A DNA stretch of 64,000 nucleotides from Nucisporomicrobium flavum (GCF_016464385.1 NZ_JADMLH010000001.1:643431-707430); one strand, 5' to 3'; positions 1 to 7,996 are shown, counted from the stretch's first letter. Notes: generated by a model not told the origin, from the sequence alone. Translations and numbers: made by a program.

Positions 1-473
1 GTTTCGCCGACGGCGTCGAAAAGGCGGGCGTTGCCGGAGTTGAGTGCCAGGACCAGGTGGCGCGGTGTGCGGTGCAGGGCGCGCACGAGGTCGCGGGTGG
101 CGAAAGTCGGATCGATGACGGCGCGCTCGCGCACGGCGATGGGCAGGCGGATGAGCGCGCCGGTGCTCGCGGAGGCGTACAGGGCCAGCGCGTAGGTGGT
201 GGGGCCGCGGCGGGCCTGGGCAACGAGGTCGTGCAGGCGGCGCACGGCGGGGGCGGCGGCTTGGGGTTGAAGTTCGGCGCGGACCCGGTCGACGGCTTGG
301 GTGGTCAGGGAGTCGAGGCGCAGCGCGTCGGCGCGGGTCAATTGCGCCGCGGGTGTGGTGGACAGCAGGACGCTGACGGCGGGGTATTCGCGTACCTGCT
401 GCAGGGCGGTGATCTGCGCGGCCGTGGGGACGGTGGCGGTAGGCGCCGACGGCGCGGTGGCGGGCGGTGTCAC
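1..473 (-). CDS. baeRF-type (eRF1-like) domain protein, 3' end outside window
   Basis: This is the N-terminal part, about 157 residues, of a protein that runs off the left edge. Reading the reverse strand gives an N-terminal segment with a YPAVSVLLS stretch and then DPTFATRDLVRALHRTPRHLVL at about residues 117-138. That pattern is typical of the bacterial archaeo-eukaryotic release-factor-like (baeRF) families, often annotated baeRF3 and formerly mislabelled chemotaxis protein. Their role is thought to lie at the ribosome, but no function is proven for this one. The GTG start overlaps the stop of the upstream small gene (GTGA) and has GGAGG five bases before it, so the two are translationally coupled. 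The family call is by motif recall. The missing C-terminus would confirm or correct it. Confidence 0.66.
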   Translation of the reverse strand, partial: MTPPATAPSAPTATVPTAAQITALQQVREYPAVSVLLSTTPAAQLTRADALRLDSLTTQAVDRVRAELQPQAAAPAVRRLHDLVAQARRGPTTYALALYASASTGALIRLPIAVRERAVIDPTFATRDLVRALHRTPRHLVLALNSGNARLFDAVGE

Positions 474-712
474 GGGTTCCTCCATCTCGACGGGGCGGGC
501 GGAGCCGGCGCGTCGCCGATGAGCGCTGCGGCGGCAGTCAGGGTGGCGGGGGTGCTGAGGTGCAGCAGCGGGGCGGCTCGGGCGACGGTGAGCCGGCCGG
601 TGACGATTTCGACCAGGCGCAGATCGGCGCCGATGATGGTGGGGAGCCCACCGACGCTGGTGGCTGCGGTGGTGCGCGGGTCGGTGAGCAGCGGCAGCAC
701 AGTCGCGGTCAT
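470..712 (-). CDS. Small protein of unknown function, coupled to baeRF gene
   Basis: An 80-residue protein with an alanine/threonine-rich sequence (MTATVLPLLTDPRTTAA at the N-terminus). I do not recognise a family. It has no obvious signal peptide or long membrane segment, and the C-terminus is Pro/Ala-rich (APAPPAPS). The ATG has a GGGAG Shine-Dalgarno nine bases upstream. The stop overlaps the GTG of the following baeRF-type gene, and the gene begins 39 bases after the terC stop. terC, this gene and the baeRF gene therefore look like one transcript. The reality of the gene rests on this coupling and on the good ribosome binding site rather than on homology. Confidence 0.6.
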   Translation of the reverse strand: MTATVLPLLTDPRTTAATSVGGLPTIIGADLRLVEIVTGRLTVARAAPLLHLSTPATLTAAAALIGDAPAPPAPSRWRNP

Positions 713-751
713 CGGTGGACTCCCATCGGATGCGAGCTCGGTATGGCTGGG

Positions 752-1720
752 TCAGCTGCGGGACGACGGTGCGCCGGACGGGGCGGCCGGGTCGCCGAGC
801 GGGGTGGTGGCGCGGGTGGCGCGCAGGCTCCACACGATCGAGGTCGCGATCGTCACGACGATGACGCCGAGGGTGACCGGGATGGGGAGTTTGCCGATCG
901 GGGTTTCGGACAGGATGAGTTTGACGCCGGCGAAGGCCAGCAGGACGGCGAGCCCGTAGTGCAGGTGCACGAAGCGGCGCAGCAGTCCGGCGAGGCAGAA
1001 GTACAGGCTGCGCAAGCCGAGGATGGCGAACGCATTGGCGGTCCAGACGATGAAGGTGCTGGTGGTGATGGCCAGGATCGCCGCCACACTGTCGATGGCG
1101 AAGATCAGGTCGGTGGCCTCGACCGCGATCAGGACGACGAACAGCAGCGTCGCGACGCGTTTGCCGTTGGCCTTCGTGAAGAACTTGTCGCCGTGGTAGT
1201 CCGCGTCGGTGGGGATGATCTTGCGGACGAGGCGGACGACGGGATTGCGGTCCGGGGGAGTCTGGGCGCCGTGGCGGAACGCCATTTTGTAGCCGGTGTA
1301 GATCAGGAACGCGCCGAACAGGTAGGCGGTCCAGAAGAACGTCTCGAGCAGTTCCGCGCCGACGAAGATGAACACGAGCCGGAAGATCAGGGCGCCGATG
1401 ACACCCCAGAACAGCACCTTGTGCTGGAACGCGGGCGGTACGGCGAAGTAGGTGAAGATCAGCGCGAAAACGAACACGTTGTCGATCGACAGGGCTTTCT
1501 CGATGAGGTAGCCGGCGTAATAGGTGCCGGCGACATCACCGCCCTGCCAGGCCCAGAGGACGACACCGAACAGCAGGCCGGCGGCGATCCAGATACCGGA
1601 CCAGATGGCGGCTTCGCGGAAGCCGATGACGTGGTTGTCGCGGTGCAGGAACAGGTCCACCGCGAGCATCGCGGCGACCGCCAGCATCACTACGGCCCAG
1701 ATCCACCAGGAGACAGACAA
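752..1720 (-). CDS. terC: TerC/Alx-family integral membrane protein (probable Mn2+ exporter)
   Basis: A 322-residue polytopic membrane protein with the two signature acidic motifs of the TerC family: SIDNVFVF at about residues 78-85 and ATDLIFAIDS at about 202-211. Both lie in membrane segments and are believed to coordinate the metal. The length matches the family. TerC/Alx proteins export or buffer manganese and help to metallate secreted proteins. The start is TTG at 1720, chosen because MSVSWWIWAVVML matches the usual N-terminus. It has an AAAGG ribosome binding site eight bases upstream, inside a long hairpin, and a yybP-ykoY manganese riboswitch precedes it. Expression is thus probably switched on by Mn2+. 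The small gene and the baeRF gene follow in the same direction. Confidence 0.93.
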   Translation of the reverse strand: MSVSWWIWAVVMLAVAAMLAVDLFLHRDNHVIGFREAAIWSGIWIAAGLLFGVVLWAWQGGDVAGTYYAGYLIEKALSIDNVFVFALIFTYFAVPPAFQHKVLFWGVIGALIFRLVFIFVGAELLETFFWTAYLFGAFLIYTGYKMAFRHGAQTPPDRNPVVRLVRKIIPTDADYHGDKFFTKANGKRVATLLFVVLIAVEATDLIFAIDSVAAILAITTSTFIVWTANAFAILGLRSLYFCLAGLLRRFVHLHYGLAVLLAFAGVKLILSETPIGKLPIPVTLGVIVVTIATSIVWSLRATRATTPLGDPAAPSGAPSSRS

Positions 1721-1721
1721 C

Positions 1722-1784
1722 GGGGAGACCTTTCGTCCAGCCGAACCCAGGGGTGGGCCGGCGCTGCTGGACGAAGGTCTCCCC
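1722..1784 (-). promoter_or_regulatory. RBS-sequestering expression-platform hairpin of terC
   Basis: An inverted repeat of 18/19 bases: positions 1767-1784 pair with 1722-1740, with a single bulged A and a 26-base loop. The downstream arm contains the AAAGG ribosome binding site and ends one base before the TTG start. The upstream arm overlaps the last strand of the riboswitch aptamer. A role in controlling translation initiation is therefore more likely than termination. Confidence 0.8.
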
Positions 1785-1876
1785 GGGCCACCGCAACCGG
1801 TGGCTGCGCCGCCGGGGCCTGGATAGCCGGGCCCGTACTGACGACGGCGCGTCGAGCGTCTGGGTACTCCCCCTCG
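1722..1876 (-). promoter_or_regulatory. yybP-ykoY (manganese) riboswitch controlling terC
   Basis: On the minus strand the leader of terC contains GGGGGAGTA (1865-1873), then GTCGTCAGTACG, then a GC-rich stem, and finally GAGACCTTCG. These are the conserved elements of the yybP-ykoY Mn2+-sensing class. P1 can form between CGAGGG (about 1871-1876) and CCTTCG (1772-1777). The same 3' strand is also the 5' arm of the hairpin that hides the terC ribosome binding site, giving two exclusive folds. This matches the known ON-switch logic: Mn2+ bound, P1 formed, translation allowed. Class and mechanism are recognised from sequence pattern. No covariance search was run. Confidence 0.82.
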
Positions 1877-1888
1877 AACTACGTACTA

Positions 1889-1917
1889 GTATTCATGAAA
1901 TATGCTTCGCACGTCAA
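1889..1917 (-). promoter_or_regulatory. Candidate promoter of the terC riboswitch transcript
   Basis: On the minus strand TTGACG (1912-1917) is followed after 17 bases by GAATAC (1889-1894). Transcription would begin around 1882, just before the aptamer, which is where a riboswitch leader should start. The -35 is good and the -10 is only fair. Confidence 0.5.
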
Positions 1918-2013
1918 GGGCTTCGACGTAAAAGGGCGATGCTGCTTTCGTGTGTCCGGTTGCGTACATTGAGGGCGCACACCGCTGCCCCGACCCGTAC
2001 GGATGGTGATCAG

Positions 2014-2334
2014 GTGCCTCTGACAGCGCAGGCCCGCACGACGCGCGGGGTGAAGGAGTGGACGTTTCTGACGAACCACGCCCACGTCCTGCTGGCCATC
2101 GCCCGGGAGCCGACGGCGCGGCTGCGGGATGTCGCAGAGGCAGTAGGCATCACCGAACGCGCCGCGCAGGCCATTGTCGCCGACCTCGAAGCGGCCGATT
2201 ACCTCACCCGTGAACGCGTCGGGCGCCGCAACCAGTACACCCTCAACCCGGCCGGTCGGTTCCGGCACCCGGCCGAAGCGGACCGTAGTATCGGTGACCT
2301 GCTCCAGCTGTTCACCGGTTTGTCGAATCCCTGA
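2014..2334 (+). CDS. Winged helix-turn-helix regulator (MarR/IclR-like HTH)
   Basis: A 106-residue protein that is almost entirely one winged-helix DNA-binding domain. A first helix (WTFLTNHAHVLLAIA) is followed by RLRDVAEAVGITERAAQAIVADLE, the recognition region, and then the wing LTRERVGRRNQYTLN. It probably acts as a small transcription factor. I chose GTG at 2014, which gives a natural N-terminus. A later GTG at 2050 is also possible, and the longer open frame back to 1753 overlaps the terC leader and is unlikely. The gene is divergent from terC across about 130 bases holding the terC promoter, so it could regulate itself or terC. That is inference from position only. Confidence 0.78.
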   Translation: MPLTAQARTTRGVKEWTFLTNHAHVLLAIAREPTARLRDVAEAVGITERAAQAIVADLEAADYLTRERVGRRNQYTLNPAGRFRHPAEADRSIGDLLQLFTGLSNP

Positions 2335-2407
2335 TCCGCAGCGCCCCGTCATCCGACCGTCTCGTCCCCGCCCATCGGCCGGTGCCCTGCCCAGCGAGAT
2401 ATCGGCG

Positions 2408-2422
2408 GGCCGTCGGACGGCC
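2408..2422. terminator. Small GC hairpin between convergent genes
   Basis: GGCCGT and ACGGCC are separated by three bases between the converging HTH gene and the DUF429 gene. The six-pair stem is a modest candidate for a shared terminator. Confidence 0.35.
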
Positions 2423-2469
2423 GGCTCCTCAGCCGAGCAGCAACTCGAGCGGCCCGGACGGCAGCGCGA

Positions 2470-3165
2470 TCAGCCCTCCGTCCGGGCCACGCCGCGGTCC
2501 GCCGTCGTGGCGCGCCCGAGGGCGACCGCGCGGGCCGCCAGGGCCGCCACCACCGCGTCGAGCGCGTGGTCGCTGCGGCGGCACACCGCCTCGTGCTCCC
2601 CCAGCCGCAGCCACGGTGCCGCGGCGAGGAGGCCGTCGACGACCGCGCGGAGGGCCTGCCGGTTCCGGGCGGTCTTGTAGCCGCGCCACGGCAGCCCCCA
2701 CAGCTTGAGGGACGCCGCCGGGTAGACCTCGGCGATCGCCCCCGCGCCGGTACGGTCCACGTCGACGCCGTCCGCGGCCAGCGCCGCCTGCAGGGCGGCG
2801 CAGCGCATCGCCGTGTGGCCGATCCGGTCGGCCGACACGCTCAGCGGCACGAGGCCGGTCGCGGCGCGCACCACCTCGTCGGTGTGCCGCCAGGCGAGGC
2901 CGCGCCGCCAGGCCCGGTCCGCCGGCCCGGCCGGGACGGGGACGGGTCCCGCCCGGTGCGCGCCGACGAACGACACGAACGCCTCCGGCCAGCCGAGCGG
3001 GCAGTCGATCCCGGTCTTCGCCGCGCCCCGCACCGCCGCCAGCACGGCGTCGTCGCCGGCCGGGCACACCAGGCCGGTGACCTCGGCGCCGTCCGCCGCC
3101 CAGGTCAGGATCGCGACCGCGGTGCCGTCCGGCTCCGCGGCGAGGTCGACGCCGGCTGTTCGCAT
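2470..3165 (-). CDS. DUF429 family protein (RNase H-fold, predicted nuclease-like)
   Basis: A 231-residue protein starting MRTAGVDLAAEPDGTA, the characteristic DUF429 N-terminus with an early Asp. It continues with IDCPLGWP at about 54-61, an AEVYPAASLKLWG segment mid-protein, and a C-terminal DALDAVVAALAARA helix containing the second conserved acidic residue. DUF429 proteins have an RNase H-like fold and no established role. The ATG lies 61 bases inside the 3' end of the upstream DUF624 gene, an unusually long overlap. It is the last gene of the transporter operon by position, but a functional link to sugar uptake is not evident and it may only share the transcript. Confidence 0.8.
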   Translation of the reverse strand: MRTAGVDLAAEPDGTAVAILTWAADGAEVTGLVCPAGDDAVLAAVRGAAKTGIDCPLGWPEAFVSFVGAHRAGPVPVPAGPADRAWRRGLAWRHTDEVVRAATGLVPLSVSADRIGHTAMRCAALQAALAADGVDVDRTGAGAIAEVYPAASLKLWGLPWRGYKTARNRQALRAVVDGLLAAAPWLRLGEHEAVCRRSDHALDAVVAALAARAVALGRATTADRGVARTEG

Positions 3166-3734
3166 CCCGGCACGGTAGCGCCGGTCCGCCGGGCGAGGAC
3201 GTGCAGGGCGAACAGGCCGTACCCGATGAGCGGCGGGATGAGGACCGGGTGCACCAGCGCGGCCAGCAGCAGGGTGAGCATCACCACCGCGGTCGCCGCG
3301 GCGAGCGGGGCGGGCCGGGCCATGGTCCGGGCCGTCGCGAGCGGGGCGGGCCCGGATGCGGCGACGGCGAGCAGGCCGGCGAACCCCAGGCCCGCCGCCG
3401 CGACCGCCAGCAGCGGGACGATCAGGACCGGCGCGCCCGGCACCGCGCCCGAGAGCAACGCCAGGACGTCCACGATCACCAGGGCGACGAGCAGGACCGC
3501 GGCGGCCGACGCTGCCAGGCCCGGCAGCAGTGCCCGGCGGAAGGTCCGCAAGCATGCCCGGGGCGCCGGCCAGGTGTCGTGGTCGAGGTGGTGGCGGATC
3601 GCGGCGCTGCCGGTGGCGACCGCGGCGCCCGCTGTCACCACCGGAAGCGCCGCCCCCGTGACGAGGAAGCCCAGCAGGGCCATGTCCGCCGCCGCGCGGA
3701 CGGTGTCGCGCCAGCCGTGCCGCACGCCGGTCAC
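3105..3734 (-). CDS. DUF624 (YesL-like) membrane protein of the sugar ABC operon
   Basis: A 209-residue hydrophobic protein with about five membrane segments (for example ADMALLGFLVTGAALPVV and VVMLTLLLAALVHPVLI). The length and the topology match YesL/DUF624. Members are regularly found next to CUT1 carbohydrate ABC transporters for pectin and hemicellulose fragments, and their exact role is unknown. The GTG start overlaps the stop of the MalG-like permease (GTGA), so it is translationally coupled. The last 30 or so residues (EQPASTSPRSRTAPRS) look like out-of-family read-through that overlaps the start of the DUF429 gene. Confidence 0.78.
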   Translation of the reverse strand: MTGVRHGWRDTVRAAADMALLGFLVTGAALPVVTAGAAVATGSAAIRHHLDHDTWPAPRACLRTFRRALLPGLAASAAAVLLVALVIVDVLALLSGAVPGAPVLIVPLLAVAAAGLGFAGLLAVAASGPAPLATARTMARPAPLAAATAVVMLTLLLAALVHPVLIPPLIGYGLFALHVLARRTGATVPGCEQPASTSPRSRTAPRSRS

Positions 3735-4561
3735 CCCTTCAGCCCGCTGGTGTTGATGCCCTCGACGAGCAGGCGCTGGAAAGCCACGAAGAACAGGAAC
3801 ACGGGTACGAGCGACAGCAGCGACATGGCGAACATGGGCCCGACCGCGCTCTCGCTGGTGGAGTCGATGAACAGGGTGAGCGCCACGGGGACGGTGTAGT
3901 CCTTGAGGTCGGACAGGTACACCAGCTGGCGGAAGAAGTCGTTCCAGGTCCAGATGAACGAGAAGATCGCCGTGGTGACCAGCGCCGGGCGGCTCAGCGG
4001 CAGGATGACGTGCCGGAACACCCGGTACGGCGAGGCGCCGTCGATGATGGCGGCCTCGTCGAGCTCGCGCGGGATCCCCCGCATGAACTGGACCATGAGG
4101 AAGACGAAGAACGCCTCGGTGGCCAGGAAGTGCGGGACGAGCAGCGGCAGGTACGGCCAGTCCCCGCCGACCCAGCCGAGGTTCCGGAACAGGATGTACT
4201 GCGGGATGATCAGTACGTGCCCGGGCAGCAGCAGGGTCCCGATCATCACCGCGAACCACATGCCGCGCAGCCGGAACCGCAGGCGGCCCAGGGCGTACGC
4301 GGCCAGCAGGCACGACACCACATTGCCGGCCACGGTCAGCAGCGACACCATGGCGCTGTTGACGAAGAACCGGCCGAAGCCGACGTCGAACTTGTGCCAG
4401 CCCTCGGCGAAGTTGCCGGGCGTCAGGTGCTCCGGCACGAGCCCGATGTTGTTGACGATCTCCTCGGGCGACTTGAACGACGTGCCGACCATCCACACCA
4501 GCGGGTAGAGCACGACGGCGACGATGAGGATCAGCGCGGCGTAGCGCAGCGGGCGGCGCAT
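3731..4561 (-). CDS. Carbohydrate ABC transporter permease, MalG-like (CUT1)
   Basis: A 276-residue inner-membrane permease. It starts MRRPLRYAALILIVAVVLYPLVW with one long membrane helix. The EAA loop DEAAIIDGASPYRVFRHVILP at about 169-188 contacts the ATPase, and the terminal EGINTSGLKG is typical of MalG-type subunits. With the MalF-like permease and the lipoprotein it forms the importer. No ATP-binding subunit is encoded here, so a shared MsiK-type ATPase elsewhere is likely, as is common in actinomycetes. The ATG overlaps the stop of the upstream permease (ATGA). Confidence 0.95.
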   Translation of the reverse strand: MRRPLRYAALILIVAVVLYPLVWMVGTSFKSPEEIVNNIGLVPEHLTPGNFAEGWHKFDVGFGRFFVNSAMVSLLTVAGNVVSCLLAAYALGRLRFRLRGMWFAVMIGTLLLPGHVLIIPQYILFRNLGWVGGDWPYLPLLVPHFLATEAFFVFLMVQFMRGIPRELDEAAIIDGASPYRVFRHVILPLSRPALVTTAIFSFIWTWNDFFRQLVYLSDLKDYTVPVALTLFIDSTSESAVGPMFAMSLLSLVPVFLFFVAFQRLLVEGINTSGLKG

Positions 4562-5541
4562 CACTGTCCCTCGCTGTCGGAGTAGTGGACCCAGAAGCGG
4601 CCGGTGCGGAACAGCACCGCCGTGATGAGGCCGATCGCCAGCAGGAACACCCAGGCCATCGCCGAGGCGTAGCCCATCTCCAGCCGGACGAATCCGTTGA
4701 TGTACAGGTTCAGCGTGTACATCAGGGTGGAGTCGACCGGGCCGCCGGTGCCGTTGCTGAGCACGAACGCCGACGTGAAGCCCTGGAAACCGTGGATCGT
4801 CTCCAGCACCAGGTTGAAGAAGATCACCGGGGACAGCATCGGCAGCGTGATGTGCGCGAACTGCCGCCACGCGCCGGCCCCGTCGACCGCGGCGGCCTCG
4901 TACAGCTCGGCGGGCACCTGTTTGAGCCCGGCCAGGAAGATGACCATCGGCGCGCCGAACTGCCAGACCGCCAGCAGCATGAGGGTCTCGAGGGCCCATG
5001 TCGGATCGTTGACCCAGGGCGCGCCGTTGACGCCGACGAGGGCGAGCAGCGAGTTGAACGCGCCGTCGCGGTTGAACATGCTGACCCAGACGATGGCCAG
5101 GGCGACGCTGCCGCCGAGCAGCGACGGCAGGTAGAACAGGCCGCGGAACAGGCCCACCCCGCGGAACGCCCGGTTGAGCAGCAGGGCCACGCCGAGCGCG
5201 GCGGCGAGTTTCACCGGTACGGCGATCAGCGCGAACGTCACGGTGACGCGGACCGCGTGCCAGTACGCCGGGTCCGAGGTGAACATCCGCTCGTAGTTGT
5301 CCCAGCCCACCCACTGCGCGTCGGACAGCGGCGTGAGCACGTCGTAGTCGGTGAAGCTGAGGTAGAGCGAGAGCAGCATGGGGATCGCGGTGATCGCCAT
5401 GAGCCCGAGCAGCCACGGGCCGAGGAACAGGTACCCGGGCAGGTTCTCGCGCCGCCGGGCCCGCACGGAGCCCCGCCGGCCGGCGGCGGGACCCCGGGGT
5501 GCGGGCGGTTCGGTGCGCGCGGGGGTGTGCACCGCGGTCAA
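4561..5541 (-). CDS. Carbohydrate ABC transporter permease, MalF-like (CUT1)
   Basis: A 326-residue permease with a Pro/Arg-rich cytoplasmic N-terminus, a first membrane helix around NLPGYLFLGPWLLGLMAI, and the EAA motif ELYEAAAVDGAGAWRQFAHI at about 219-238. It is the MalF-type partner of the downstream MalG-type subunit. It starts three bases after the solute-binding protein stop, in the same operon under LacI-type control. The likely substrate is a pectin-derived oligosaccharide or uronate, inferred from the neighbouring genes and not from the protein. Confidence 0.95.
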   Translation of the reverse strand: MTAVHTPARTEPPAPRGPAAGRRGSVRARRRENLPGYLFLGPWLLGLMAITAIPMLLSLYLSFTDYDVLTPLSDAQWVGWDNYERMFTSDPAYWHAVRVTVTFALIAVPVKLAAALGVALLLNRAFRGVGLFRGLFYLPSLLGGSVALAIVWVSMFNRDGAFNSLLALVGVNGAPWVNDPTWALETLMLLAVWQFGAPMVIFLAGLKQVPAELYEAAAVDGAGAWRQFAHITLPMLSPVIFFNLVLETIHGFQGFTSAFVLSNGTGGPVDSTLMYTLNLYINGFVRLEMGYASAMAWVFLLAIGLITAVLFRTGRFWVHYSDSEGQ

Positions 5542-5544
5542 GGC

Positions 5545-6888
5545 TCAGCCCTGACCGATCGCGGCCTTGGCGGCGGCGTGGAATGCGGCGCCGGCCGCGG
5601 CCGGGGTCTGGCGCCCGTACTGGACCTCCTCGGCCGACTTGGTCAGCTCGGTCTTGATCTTGCTGTGCCCGGGCAGCGGCACGGCCGGCGGCGGGCCGAA
5701 CGTCTTCGCGAGCTCGGCCTCGACGGCGATGGACTGCTTCATCGCGGGGTCGTCGACGGAGTCGGCCACCTGCTTGCGCACGTCCAGGTTGGACGGCAGC
5801 CCGCGGTCGGTGCCGAGGATCTTGCCGGCCTCCGGGTCGTTGGCGAGGAAGTTCATGACGTCGACGGCGACGTCCTTGTGCGGGCTGCCGCGGAACACCG
5901 AGAAGTACATGGAGGCGCGGGCCCACTGGGCGCTCGGATCGCCCGGGTACGCGACCACGCCGAGCTCGTTCTTGGTGTTCTTCTTGAGCTCGGGCATCTG
6001 GTTGGCCCACACCCAGCTGGTGGCGGCCTTGCCGGTGACCACGAGCTGCTTGCTGACGTCGGTGACGTTGCCCTCGTGGATCACGTCGGCGGTCGGCGTG
6101 GCGCCCCGGTCGCGGGCGCCCTTCCACAGGTCGAACCACGCCGTGGCGTCCTGCTCGGTGAAGCCCAGGTCCTTGCCCTTGTAGAGGTCCTTGCCCTGCT
6201 GGCGCAGCCACACCCAGAACGCCTTGTAGTCGGCGCTGGGGTCCTGCGTGCCGGGCACCTTCGCGGTCTTCGAGACGTTCTCGGCCCAGGCGATGAACGC
6301 CTCCCAGCTCATGCCGGTCGTGGGTGCGGGCAGCTTGAACCGGTCGAGCAGCGTCTTGTCGTAGACCAGCCCCTGGGTGTTCTCGCCGGACGCGACACCG
6401 GCCAGCTTGCCGTCGACGACGCCGTACTGCCACAGGCTCTCCGGGAACTTGGACAGGTCGAGACGCCCGTCGTTCTTGTACGGCGTGAGGTCCAGCGTGA
6501 CGTTGCGGGTGGCGTACTCGGCGATGTAGTTGTCGTCGAGCTGGAACAGGTCGGGGGCGTTGCCGCCCGCGGTCAGCGTGGCGAGCTTGTCGAAGTAGCC
6601 CTGGTTGGCCTGCCACGTCTTCTTGAACGTCACCTCGGGGTGCCTGCGGGTGTAGAGGTCGAGGGCCTGTTCGGTGAGGGCGGCGCGGGCCTCGGCGCCC
6701 CACCAGAACACCGACAGCTCGGTCTTGCCGCTGCCGGAGGAGTCGTCGCCGCAGGCCGCGGCGCCGATCAGCAGGGGCAGGGTCAGCGCCGCGGCGAGCA
6801 GGCGCCGCCGCGAGGTGTGCCCGGTCGGCGGGGTACGGTGAGCGCGCGTGGGCCGCGCGTCCCCCCGCGGGGTCGTGGTGCGAGACAT
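5545..6888 (-). CDS. Extracellular sugar-binding lipoprotein of CUT1 ABC transporter
   Basis: A 447-residue solute-binding protein. The N-terminus has Arg residues (SRRRLLAAALTLPLL) followed by the lipobox IGAAAC, with the lipidated Cys at residue 46 and then GDDSSGSG, a typical lipoprotein linker. The mature part begins TELSVFWWGAEAR, the usual family-1 extracellular solute-binding start. It captures the substrate outside the membrane and delivers it to the two permeases. It begins 14 bases after the LacI gene stop, so regulator and transporter share a transcript. The ATG has a GGAG ribosome binding site. Confidence 0.94.
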   Translation of the reverse strand: MSRTTTPRGDARPTRAHRTPPTGHTSRRRLLAAALTLPLLIGAAACGDDSSGSGKTELSVFWWGAEARAALTEQALDLYTRRHPEVTFKKTWQANQGYFDKLATLTAGGNAPDLFQLDDNYIAEYATRNVTLDLTPYKNDGRLDLSKFPESLWQYGVVDGKLAGVASGENTQGLVYDKTLLDRFKLPAPTTGMSWEAFIAWAENVSKTAKVPGTQDPSADYKAFWVWLRQQGKDLYKGKDLGFTEQDATAWFDLWKGARDRGATPTADVIHEGNVTDVSKQLVVTGKAATSWVWANQMPELKKNTKNELGVVAYPGDPSAQWARASMYFSVFRGSPHKDVAVDVMNFLANDPEAGKILGTDRGLPSNLDVRKQVADSVDDPAMKQSIAVEAELAKTFGPPPAVPLPGHSKIKTELTKSAEEVQYGRQTPAAAGAAFHAAAKAAIGQG

Positions 6889-6902
6889 GGCACTTCTCCT
6901 CG

Positions 6903-7943
6903 TCAGTGGGAGGCGACTCCGGGTGCCGGGGCGGCGACCACGTCGCCCGGGTCCGCAGGGCAGTGCGGGCCCGGGCCCGGGCCCGTCGAGTCACGGATGA
7001 CCAGTTCGGTCTGCAGGTTCACCAGAGCGGTGGTGCGGCGGTCGTCGCCGTGCGCGAGCAGCATGTCGACGGCCGCCCGACCGGCGGCGGCGGTGGGGGT
7101 CGCCACCGTGGTCAGCTTGGGGCGGGTGAGGCGGCTCAGCATGATGTCGTCGATCCCGACGACGCTGACATCCCCGGGGACCCGCAGGCCGCGCTGCTGC
7201 AGTCCCTCGATGAGCCCGAGGGCCATCAGATCGTTGTACGCCAGCACCGCGGTGACACCGGGCCGGACGTGGTCGGCGACGGCGAGCCCGCCGTCCTCGG
7301 TGGGCGGGTTGGGGCCGAGCACGGTCAGCTCCGCCCCGGCGGCGCGGGCGGCGGCGGTGGCCGAGCGGCGGATCTCCTTGCTGGTCCACGAACCGCGGGG
7401 GCCGGCCGCGAGGGCGAGCGTGCGGTGCCCGAGGCCGGTGAGGTGCTCGATGGCGAGGCGGGCGCCCCGGGCGACGTCCATCACGACGGCGGGCAGGCCG
7501 GCGATCTGGCGGTTGACGACGACCAGCGGCACCTCGCGGCTGAGCTGTTCGATGAGGCTGTTGCTCATGCGGGGGCTGCACAGCAGGATGCCGTCGACCT
7601 GTTTGGCCAGCGCCCGGACGAGCTCCTCCTCGGCGGCCGCGTCCTCGTTGGTGTCGGCGACGAACACGTGGTGGTCGTGGCGGCGGGCCTGGCTCTCGGC
7701 GGCCTTGATCAGCGGCGGGAAGAACGGGTTGGCGATGTCGGCGACGATCAGGCCGATGTTGAACGTCCGGCCGGTGATCAGCGCCCGGGCCGCCCGGTTG
7801 GGCCGGTAGCCGAGCTGTTCCGCGCAGGCCAGCACGCGGGTCCGGGTCTCCACGTTGACCAGGTGCGGGGCGGAGAAGGTCCGGGACACCGTGGAGATGT
7901 GCACCCCGGAGGCCCGGGCGACGTCGCGGATCGTGGCCGGCAC
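6903..7943 (-). CDS. LacI-family transcriptional regulator of the pectin/uronate locus
   Basis: A 346-residue LacI/GalR regulator. The DNA-binding helix-turn-helix TIRDVARASGVHISTVSR is at residues 4-21, the hinge helix region is RAARALITGRT, and a periplasmic-binding-protein-like effector domain follows (NIGLIVADIANPFF, then VVGIDDIMLSRLTRPKLTTV). The start is GTG with a GAGGAGG ribosome binding site, giving the family N-terminus MPATIRDVA. It leads the transporter operon and is divergent from the uronate catabolic operon. A matching palindrome lies in each of the two divergent promoters and again upstream of the pectate lyase. The parsimonious reading is an autoregulated repressor released by a uronate intermediate. 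Confidence 0.95.
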   Translation of the reverse strand: MPATIRDVARASGVHISTVSRTFSAPHLVNVETRTRVLACAEQLGYRPNRAARALITGRTFNIGLIVADIANPFFPPLIKAAESQARRHDHHVFVADTNEDAAAEEELVRALAKQVDGILLCSPRMSNSLIEQLSREVPLVVVNRQIAGLPAVVMDVARGARLAIEHLTGLGHRTLALAAGPRGSWTSKEIRRSATAAARAAGAELTVLGPNPPTEDGGLAVADHVRPGVTAVLAYNDLMALGLIEGLQQRGLRVPGDVSVVGIDDIMLSRLTRPKLTTVATPTAAAGRAAVDMLLAHGDDRRTTALVNLQTELVIRDSTGPGPGPHCPADPGDVVAAPAPGVASH

Positions 7944-7996
7944 GTCCGCCTCCTCTCCGCCTCGCCAAGACAGTGACGACGGTCACTGCGTGCGAC

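Noticed and set aside
1722..1784. terC leader hairpin as a simple intrinsic terminator
   Set aside because: The 3' arm holds the ribosome binding site, there is no U-tract, and the 5' arm overlaps a recognisable riboswitch aptamer, so translational control fits better.
467..1972. Long plus-strand open frame opposite terC
   Set aside because: Its composition is a Gly/Asp/Glu/Arg shadow of the antisense terC codons, it has no family features, and terC is clearly coding on the other strand.
3731..6994. 1087-codon minus-strand frame over the ABC operon
   Set aside because: Only the MalG-like end (from 4561) is real; the rest is a shifted reading of the lipoprotein and MalF genes.
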